This document shows positions 1 through 4,600 of a stretch of DNA of 6,676 bases, in pieces (position 1 is the stretch's first letter; every line of letters starts with the position of its first letter). Source of the DNA: Treponema sp. (GTDB lineage: Bacteria; Spirochaetota; Spirochaetia; Treponematales; Treponemataceae); NCBI GenBank assembly GCA_012513125.1, contig JAAZCS010000200.1, positions 1-6,676 of the forward strand. The letters are read 5' to 3'. The position numbers and the translations under genes were made by a program. The notes beneath the pieces are model-generated. The model saw nothing but the letters and a program-made list of their open reading frames with translations. It was not told where the DNA came from and made no database searches.

Positions 1-1
1 A

Positions 2-718
2 ATTACTACTGGTGAAGAAACAGTTCAGGCTAACGAGGGGGCTGTAAAAGCAGAATTTGATACAGTTCGTCAGATGGCAAAAATGACAATTGGAAGAAGG
101 GGAAATCAATTTCCTATTTTTACCAGAGAGTTTTTTCATTGCACAGAGAGTGGAACAGGAACTCGTGAAAATGTTATTGAAGTTTTAAGATGGGTTGAAT
201 CAATAGATCCGGGTGTATTTCACAGAATTCACAAAAATATTCCAAATAGAATTGTTCCTTATGTATTGCTTGTTCCAACTTATGGAGATAGGGGATTTTG
301 CTGGGAACCTTTCGATAGATATAATCGAGTTACGAGCCGTGGGCGTATTGTTATTCCAATGTATCCAAAAGATTTAAAAATTGCGGTACTAACTGCTGTA
401 GCAGATTTAAGATGGCAGGTTGCAAAAGAGAAAGCATCTTATTACTGGATGGAAGAAGGTCTTACAGGACAATATTATCAGCATGTTGAACAGTTGAAAT
501 TGAAAGGCGATTTGAAAGAATTCTTTATTGAAGATTATATCTTATGGATGATGAAAGAATCTATTGGTGTTCAGCGTCTAGATAAAGATGTTCGGGGAAT
601 TTTCTGGAGAAATATGCCTTTCCCAAAAGAGCTGAAAGCAGATTTAAGAAAACGCAGTTTAGTTTATGATGAACTATGTAAAAAAGATGCAAATCGTGAA
701 ATGAGCGATGGATATTGA
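2..718 (+). CDS. C-terminal part of an uncharacterised protein (5' end outside window)
   Basis: The reading frame is open from the left edge (codons start at base 2) to a TGA at 716-718, giving 238 visible residues. The first in-frame ATG is at 74, but coding continues without a stop upstream of it and no ribosome binding site precedes it, so the true start most likely lies outside the window. I do not recognise the family. The visible part is soluble-looking: no membrane segment or signal peptide, and rich in aromatic and charged residues, with a Trp/Tyr-rich stretch (KASYYWMEEG) and a basic C-terminal tail (LKADLRKRS). No HExxH, Walker or CxxC motif is seen. A strong terminator begins about 20 bases after the stop, so this is probably the last gene of its transcript. 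That it is a real gene is well supported; its function is unknown. Confidence 0.75.
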   Translation: MTTGEETVQANEGAVKAEFDTVRQMAKMTIGRRGNQFPIFTREFFHCTESGTGTRENVIEVLRWVESIDPGVFHRIHKNIPNRIVPYVLLVPTYGDRGFCWEPFDRYNRVTSRGRIVIPMYPKDLKIAVLTAVADLRWQVAKEKASYYWMEEGLTGQYYQHVEQLKLKGDLKEFFIEDYILWMMKESIGVQRLDKDVRGIFWRNMPFPKELKADLRKRSLVYDELCKKDANREMSDGY

Positions 719-738
719 TAAAAAGTGTAAAAACTTAT

Positions 739-781
739 AAAAAAAAAAGACAAAAACTAAAAGCTTTTGTCTTTTTTTTTT
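739..781 (+). terminator. Intrinsic terminator after the first gene
   Basis: An A-rich arm at 739-755 ending in AGACAAAA pairs with TTTTGTCT and the T run at 765-781, around a loop at 756-764. The lower stem is A:T only, so the same A/T tracts serve as stem base and U-tail. It starts 20 bases after the stop codon of the upstream gene. The near-perfect symmetry means it could also act weakly on the other strand. Confidence 0.8.
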
Positions 782-790
782 ATATAAACA

Positions 791-814
791 GGATGGGGCT
801 TTGCCTCAGCATCC
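791..814. other. Small GC-rich hairpin between two opposing terminators
   Basis: GGATG (791-795) can pair with CATCC (810-814), and GGC (797-799) with GCC (803-805) around a TTT loop, leaving a three-base bulge (CAG, 807-809). It stands out from very AT-rich surroundings and lies between the terminator of the upstream gene and that of tRNA-Cys. No T run follows it on either strand, so it is not itself an intrinsic terminator. It may be a small dispersed repeat, but no second copy is present in the window. Confidence 0.3.
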
Positions 815-817
815 TAG

Positions 818-855
818 AAAAAGAAAAAGGAAACCTAAATAGAATTTCCTTTTTC
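818..855 (-). terminator. Intrinsic terminator of tRNA-Cys
   Basis: Read on the minus strand, GAAAAAGGAAA (845-855) and TTTCCTTTTTC (823-833) form a perfect 11-bp stem with an 11-base loop (834-844), followed by five T residues (818-822). It begins five bases after the tRNA 3' end, as expected for a single tRNA transcription unit. Confidence 0.8.
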
Positions 856-859
856 AAAA

Positions 860-931
860 AGGCATGGATTGGAGTCGAACCAACGAATGACGGTTTTGCA
901 GACCGATCCCTTACCGTTTGGGTACCATGCC
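860..931 (-). tRNA. tRNA-Cys (anticodon GCA)
   Basis: The minus strand folds into a 72-base cloverleaf. The acceptor stem is perfect (GGCATGG at 925-931 with CCATGCC at 861-867). The D arm has a short CCC/GGG stem with GG in the loop. The anticodon loop is CTGCAAA, giving anticodon GCA (plus-strand bases 897-899). The T loop is TTCGACT on a stem closed by a G.T pair. The discriminator base is T (complement of base 860), and U73 is a known cysteine identity element, which supports the assignment. The 3' CCA is not encoded and must be added by a CCA-adding enzyme. The first pair of the anticodon stem (27/43) is T.T. The gene is alone on its strand, with promoter and terminator of its own. Confidence 0.95.
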
Positions 932-951
932 ATAAAAATTAATATTTTATG

Positions 952-980
952 ATATTAACAGAAATAATAATTCTTGTCTA
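952..980 (-). promoter_or_regulatory. Probable sigma-70-type promoter of tRNA-Cys
   Basis: On the minus strand, TAGACA (975-980, five of six to the -35 consensus) is separated by 17 bases from TAATAT (952-957, four of six to the -10 consensus). Transcription would start near 945, about 14 bases before the tRNA 5' end. The spacing and position fit well, but the region is very AT-rich, so chance matches are possible. Confidence 0.5.
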
Positions 981-1088
981 GTAATGAATGCAGTATAAAT
1001 ACATTTCAATATGAAATTTTATCTTGCTAAATTAAATGTATTGTGATAGTTTATTTTAAGTTGCCTTTGTGTCGTATGTATCAATCGC

Positions 1089-1179
1089 AATTCTCTGGAG
1101 AGTTCTCACATACCCGTGAGACGCCGAAGGGTTAAGGTTATTAAAACCGATATCTCAGGCAAAGTGGACAGAAAGAATT
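1089..1179 (+). promoter_or_regulatory. Glycine riboswitch, single aptamer
   Basis: The conserved glycine aptamer core is present: CTGGAGAG (1095-1102), GCCGAAGGG (1123-1131), CTCAGGCAAA (1154-1163) and TGGACAG (1165-1171). P1 is AATTCTCT (1089-1096) with AG plus AGAATT (1170-1171 and 1174-1179), with two bulged As. P2 is TCTCAC (1104-1109) with GTGAGA (1116-1121). The P3 tip is GGTT (1136-1139) with AACC (1145-1148). Only one full aptamer is visible; many glycine riboswitches are tandem, and I find no second copy of the core on either side. Before an AGCS symporter gene it is expected to adjust glycine/alanine uptake to intracellular glycine. No convincing promoter was found at 932-1088; TTGCTA at 1024-1029 has no good -10 partner. 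Confidence 0.93.
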
Positions 1180-1199
1180 ATTTTTCAACACACTCTTTA

Positions 1200-1244
1200 G
1201 AGAGCTTATTTATATTAAAAATATAATAGGCTCTTATTTTTTTT
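1200..1244 (+). terminator. Riboswitch-controlled terminator in the symporter leader
   Basis: GAGAGC (1200-1205) pairs with GCTCTT (1230-1235). The stem continues as TTATT (1206-1210) with AATAG (1225-1229), then after one bulged T as ATATT (1212-1216) with AATAT (1220-1224), around a three-base AAA loop. Eight Ts follow at 1237-1244. It lies between the aptamer and the ribosome binding site, the usual place for an expression platform that ends transcription early. Its 5' arm (1199-1204) can instead pair with the 5' strand of aptamer P1 (1091-1096), giving a simple switching scheme. Confidence 0.8.
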
Positions 1245-1257
1245 AAAGGACGGTATT

Positions 1258-2754
1258 ATGTTTGCACAAATCAATTCCGTTTTATCGGCCATAGACGATT
1301 TTGTCTGGGGTCTTCCTCTAATTATTCTTATTCTTGTTACAGGTATTTTCTTGACAATAAGATTAAGAGGTGTTCAATTTACTCAGCTGAAATATGCAAT
1401 TAGGTCTATTTTCAGAAAATCTGACAGTAAAGAAGGTGGTGAACTTTCAAGTTTTAAGGCTCTTTGTACAGCTTTATCTGCAACTATCGGAACTGGTAAC
1501 ATTGTTGGTGTTGCAACTGCTATTGCTATTGGTGGTCCAGGTGCGGTTTTTTGGATGTGGCTTGCAGCTTTGTTAGGTATGGCAACAAAATACGCTGAAT
1601 GTCTTTTGGCTGTTCATTTCCGTGAAGTGAAACCTGATGGACATATTCTGGGCGGACCTTTCTACACAATGGAAAAAGGTGTTGGTGAAAAATGCAAATG
1701 GCTTGGTAAATTATTAGCTGTTTTGTTTGCAATTTTTGGAACAATGGTAGGTCTTTTTGGAATAGGAACATTTAGTCAGGTTAATTCAATTACTTCTGCA
1801 ATTGAAACATTCTCAACATCTTTTGTTGGAACTTCTGGTTCTTTGGCTGCAATAACTATTCCTGGCATTGGTACTTATTCAGTTGTTGTTGTTGTTGCTT
1901 CATTAATTCTTGCTATTTTAGTTGCACTTGTAATTATTGGTGGATTGAAGAGAATTTCTTCTGTCGCTGGTGTTATTGTTCCTGTAATGGCAGTTCTTTA
2001 TGTTATTTTAGGTTGTGTTGCAATTTTCTGTAATATTTCACACTTAACAGAAGCTTTTGAGCAAATTTTCCAAGGTGCATTTGGATTTAAAGCTGCTGCA
2101 GGTGGTGCTGTTGGTGCAATGATTGTTGCTATGCAAAAAGGTATTGCTCGCGGTATCTTCTCTAATGAAGCTGGTCTTGGTTCTGCTCCAATTGCTGCTT
2201 CAACTGCAAAAGTTGATCACGCTGTACAACAAGGTATCGTTTCTATGACAGGAACTTTCTTTGATACAATCGTAATTTGTTCAATTACTGCTCTTGTAAT
2301 TATTATTTCTGGTGCATGGAGACCTGAATTGGGATTCTCTGGATTTGGAATAACAAATGCTGCATTCCAAATGCTTCTTCCTCGTGTTCCAGGACAGTTC
2401 ATTTCTTTTATATTGATGATTTGTCTTGTTCTTTTTGCTTTTACTACAATTCTTGGTTGGGATTATTATTCTGAACGTTGTATTGAATACTTATCAAAAG
2501 GAAATATGAAACCTGTAAAAGTATACAGATGGTTGTACATTATTGCAGTTTTGATTGGACCATATATGACAATTTCTGCTGTTTGGACTATTGCTGATAT
2601 CGTAAACGGTTTGATGGCTATTCCAAATATTATTTCATTGTTGATTTTAAGTGGACTTACAGTAAAACTTACTCAGGATTTCTTTAAAGGAAATCATATT
2701 TATACAGTTGGTTATGATTTTACAAATTCTGCTATTTCAGATGAAGAAAAATAG
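1258..2754 (+). CDS. AGCS-family sodium:alanine/glycine symporter
   Basis: This 498-residue protein matches the usual AGCS length (about 450-500) and is hydrophobic throughout, with about 11 membrane segments (near residues 17-36, 67-90, 95-120, 150-178, 208-230, 233-260, 280-298, 329-352, 381-400, 424-447, 450-471). Family landmarks include GTGNIVGVATAIAIGGPGA (78-96), RGIFSNEAGLGSAPIAAS (298-315) and a Trp-Asp-Tyr-Tyr-Ser-Glu block (401-406). AGCS carriers are inner-membrane, APC-fold symporters that import alanine or glycine with Na+ (or H+). The ATG at 1258 is preceded by AAAGGA (1245-1250) at seven bases, immediately after the leader terminator T run. The glycine riboswitch upstream argues for glycine as a relevant substrate, but substrate choice between glycine and L- or D-alanine cannot be read from the sequence. 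The gene appears monocistronic, ending at a strong terminator. Confidence 0.93.
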   Translation: MFAQINSVLSAIDDFVWGLPLIILILVTGIFLTIRLRGVQFTQLKYAIRSIFRKSDSKEGGELSSFKALCTALSATIGTGNIVGVATAIAIGGPGAVFWMWLAALLGMATKYAECLLAVHFREVKPDGHILGGPFYTMEKGVGEKCKWLGKLLAVLFAIFGTMVGLFGIGTFSQVNSITSAIETFSTSFVGTSGSLAAITIPGIGTYSVVVVVASLILAILVALVIIGGLKRISSVAGVIVPVMAVLYVILGCVAIFCNISHLTEAFEQIFQGAFGFKAAAGGAVGAMIVAMQKGIARGIFSNEAGLGSAPIAASTAKVDHAVQQGIVSMTGTFFDTIVICSITALVIIISGAWRPELGFSGFGITNAAFQMLLPRVPGQFISFILMICLVLFAFTTILGWDYYSERCIEYLSKGNMKPVKVYRWLYIIAVLIGPYMTISAVWTIADIVNGLMAIPNIISLLILSGLTVKLTQDFFKGNHIYTVGYDFTNSAISDEEK

Positions 2755-2782
2755 TAAGAACAGTTAACATAGAATTATGTTG

Positions 2783-2838
2783 AAATGCACCTCTACGGTT
2801 GAACAAAAAGTTCAATTTTGTGAGGTGCATTTTTTTTA
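2783..2838 (+). terminator. Strong intrinsic terminator between convergent genes
   Basis: AAATGCACCTC (2783-2793) pairs perfectly with GAGGTGCATTT (2822-2832); inside it a second stem, TTGAAC (2799-2804) with GTTCAA (2810-2815), closes an AAAAA loop. A T run at 2831-2837 follows on the plus strand, so it ends the symporter transcript. Its T run overlaps the argC stop codon (TAA, complement of 2836-2838). On the minus strand only a short T stretch follows the stem, so termination of argC there is likely weaker. Confidence 0.85.
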
Positions 2839-3783
2839 TATTAAACCAGTTTTTTCGTCAATGCCCATCATTATGTTCATACATTGAACAGCAGCTCCAG
2901 AAGCTCCTTTTCCAAGGTTATCAAGACGTGATGTCACTACTATTCTTTCATCATTTCCATAAACAAAGATTTGCATATTGTTTGTGCCAGCAAGTGTGTT
3001 TGCAGGAATAAATGGTTCATTTAAAGTTCCTTCTCCCATAAATCCTGCAACTTTTACAAAATATGAATCCTTGTAGTGTTCACAAAACATTTCCCAAACA
3101 TCATGGGCAGTTACTTTTTTTGCAAGAAGTCTAGATTGAAGTCCTGTCGTAACAGTCATCCCCTGAAAATAATCGCAAACATAAGGTGTAAAAATTGGCT
3201 CATAATCTAAGCCTGGAATAAGTTTCATTTCTGGAAGATGTTTGTGTGCCTGAGTCAAAGCGTATAGACGTGGAGAATCATAAGCGATATCGCGATTTTT
3301 ATCTTCGTATTGAATAATTGCTTTTTTTCCGGCTCCTGAATATCCAGAAACGGCGTTAATCGAAACTGGATAATCTTTTGGCAAAATACCAGATTTTACT
3401 AAAGGATAGCCCATTGCGATAAAACCGCTTGCGTAACATCCAGGCGTTGCAACTCTTGATGAATTTTCAATTTTTCTACGGAATTCGTTGCCAAGTTCGG
3501 GAAATCCATAAGCCCAATCAGGATTAGTTCTATGAGCGGTAGAAGCGTCGATGATTTTTGTTTTTGGATTTGTGCATAACGACACAGATTCCTTAGCAGC
3601 AACATCTGGAAGACATAAAAATGTAAAATCAGAAGCATTGATTAATTTTGCTTTTTCCGTTGAATCTTTTCTTTTGTCTTCATCAATTGTTATTATTTCA
3701 ATATCAGTTCTATTCTCAAAACGTTCAAAAATTTTAAGGCCAGTAGTGCCTTCTTTTCCATCTATAAAAACTTTGTACTTCAT
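2836..3783 (-). CDS. argC: N-acetyl-gamma-glutamyl-phosphate reductase, type 2 (ArgC)
   Basis: ArgC catalyses the third step of arginine/ornithine synthesis, NADPH-dependent reduction of N-acetyl-glutamyl-5-phosphate to the semialdehyde, in the cytoplasm. The 315-residue length and the N-terminal signature FIDGKEGTTG (6-15) fit the shorter type-2 class rather than the roughly 340-residue type 1. The dinucleotide-binding domain is N-terminal, with STAHR (81-85) and YGFPELGNE (92-100). The catalytic cysteine is C116 in TPGCYASG (113-120). The substrate domain shows SGYSGAGKK (146-154), HKHLPE (180-185) and DNLGKGASGAAVQ (288-300). All key motifs are intact. No other arg gene is in the window, so it is not in a local arginine operon. 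No Shine-Dalgarno sequence precedes the ATG; see the promoter entry for a possible leaderless start. Confidence 0.96.
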   Translation of the reverse strand: MKYKVFIDGKEGTTGLKIFERFENRTDIEIITIDEDKRKDSTEKAKLINASDFTFLCLPDVAAKESVSLCTNPKTKIIDASTAHRTNPDWAYGFPELGNEFRRKIENSSRVATPGCYASGFIAMGYPLVKSGILPKDYPVSINAVSGYSGAGKKAIIQYEDKNRDIAYDSPRLYALTQAHKHLPEMKLIPGLDYEPIFTPYVCDYFQGMTVTTGLQSRLLAKKVTAHDVWEMFCEHYKDSYFVKVAGFMGEGTLNEPFIPANTLAGTNNMQIFVYGNDERIVVTSRLDNLGKGASGAAVQCMNIMMGIDEKTGLI

Positions 3784-3791
3784 ATTTTAAA

Positions 3792-3820
3792 ATTATAGTG
3801 AATAAATGTTATAATTTGAA
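3792..3820 (-). promoter_or_regulatory. Candidate promoter of argC
   Basis: On the minus strand, TTCAAA (3815-3820, four of six to the -35 consensus) lies 17 bases from a perfect TATAAT (3792-3797). The predicted start of transcription, near 3785, is only about two bases before the argC ATG (3781-3783). The region is nearly all A/T, so such matches arise easily. TATAAT also occurs on the plus strand at 3810-3815 and 3821-3826 and could serve the divergent phosphatase gene, but neither has a good -35 box. Confidence 0.4.
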
Positions 3821-3858
3821 TATAATAATAAAAAAATTTTTAAATAAGTGAGAAATGA

Positions 3859-4524
3859 ATGAAATATAAATTAGTGATTTTTGATATGGATGGAACTATT
3901 CTAAATACGTTGGAAGATTTAACTGATTCTGTTAATTATTCAATGGAAAAAATGAATTTTCCAAAACATACTTTAGATGAAGTTAGATATTTTTTAGGAA
4001 ATGGAATTGCAAAATTAATTGAACGTTCATTGCCAAAAAATACAGAAAAATCGATTTATGAAGTGGAATTAAGTGAGTTTACAAAATATTACAAAACTCA
4101 TTCTGCAATAAAAACTGCTCCTTATGACGGAATAAAAGAATTATTGAAAAAATTGAAAGAGAATGGTGTTATTACAGCGGTTAATACAAATAAGATAGAA
4201 TCGGCTGCAATAGATTTGTGTGATGATTATTTTCCAGCTTTATTTGATATTATTATTGGAAATAAAAAAGATGTTCCACCAAAGCCGGCTCCTGATGGAA
4301 TTTATGAGATAATTGAAAAAGCGTCAGAACTCAAAAATGAAAAGATTCAAAAAAAGGATATTGCATATGTTGGCGACTCCGATGTGGATTTAAAAACAGG
4401 GATAAATGCTGGAGTAAATGTCATTGGCGTAAATTGGGGTTTTAGGGGAAAAGATTTTCTTTTAAAAAATGGTGCTCAAACAGTTGTGATGAATACTCAA
4501 GAATTATTTGATTTGTGCAAATAA
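3859..4524 (+). CDS. HAD-superfamily hydrolase, phosphoglycolate phosphatase-like
   Basis: This 221-residue protein carries all four HAD motifs. Motif I is FDMDGT with nucleophile D9 and acid/base D11. Motif II is VNTNK with T110. Motif III is K142 in PPKPAPD. Motif IV is GDSDVD (172-177), with Mg2+-binding aspartates. A helical C1 cap lies between motifs I and II (about residues 15-85) and contains GNGI (47-50), typical of the Gph/PGP branch. Length is standard (about 215-230). Members remove phosphate from phosphoglycolate formed in DNA repair, or from other small phosphorylated metabolites or pyrophosphate; the substrate cannot be fixed from sequence. The ATG at 3859 fits the N-terminal motif spacing; the ribosome binding site is weak (GAG at 3850-3852). 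mnmG follows 76 bases downstream on the same strand, and there is no strong terminator between, so read-through is possible. Confidence 0.9.
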   Translation: MKYKLVIFDMDGTILNTLEDLTDSVNYSMEKMNFPKHTLDEVRYFLGNGIAKLIERSLPKNTEKSIYEVELSEFTKYYKTHSAIKTAPYDGIKELLKKLKENGVITAVNTNKIESAAIDLCDDYFPALFDIIIGNKKDVPPKPAPDGIYEIIEKASELKNEKIQKKDIAYVGDSDVDLKTGINAGVNVIGVNWGFRGKDFLLKNGAQTVVMNTQELFDLCK

Positions 4525-4533
4525 ACGATTTTA

Positions 4534-4562
4534 TTGTATATAATTCTCTTTTTTTATATAAT
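4534..4562 (+). promoter_or_regulatory. Possible promoter of mnmG
   Basis: TATAAT at 4557-4562 has TTGTAT at 4534-4539 as a partial -35 match with 17-base spacing. The element TATATAATT occurs twice (4537-4545 and 4555-4563), so there may be two -10 boxes in tandem. The predicted start would give a leader of roughly 30 bases. TCTCTTTT (4545-4552) could also pair with AAAAGAGA (4571-4578) followed by TTAATTTT, a weak hairpin of unclear meaning. Confidence 0.35.
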
Positions 4563-4600
4563 TTAGGTTTAAAAGAGATTAATTTTGGAAGTAAAAATAT

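Noticed and set aside
715..942. Plus-strand open frame with a TTG start
   Set aside because: It runs through the terminator at 739-781 and the reverse complement of tRNA-Cys, starts inside the end of the upstream gene and has a low-complexity Lys/Phe-rich product. Not a gene.
1526..2402. Minus-strand open frames opposite the symporter gene
   Set aside because: Shadows of the hydrophobic AGCS coding sequence; they contain no recognisable domain.
2764..2781. Small hairpin AACATA/TATGTT just after the symporter stop, considered as an argC terminator on the minus strand
   Set aside because: The stem is only 6 bp and A/T-rich, and no T run follows on the minus strand.
3799..3822. Two TGAATA half-sites (3799-3804 and 3817-3822) upstream of argC, considered as ArgR operators
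   Set aside because: They are direct repeats without the matching ATTCA half needed for an ARG-box palindrome, in a region where such A/T words occur by chance.
3763..3879. argC and the phosphatase gene both begin with codons for MKYK on opposite strands, suggesting an inverted duplication
   Set aside because: Similarity ends after a few residues, the codons differ, and the two proteins belong to unrelated folds. Chance is enough.
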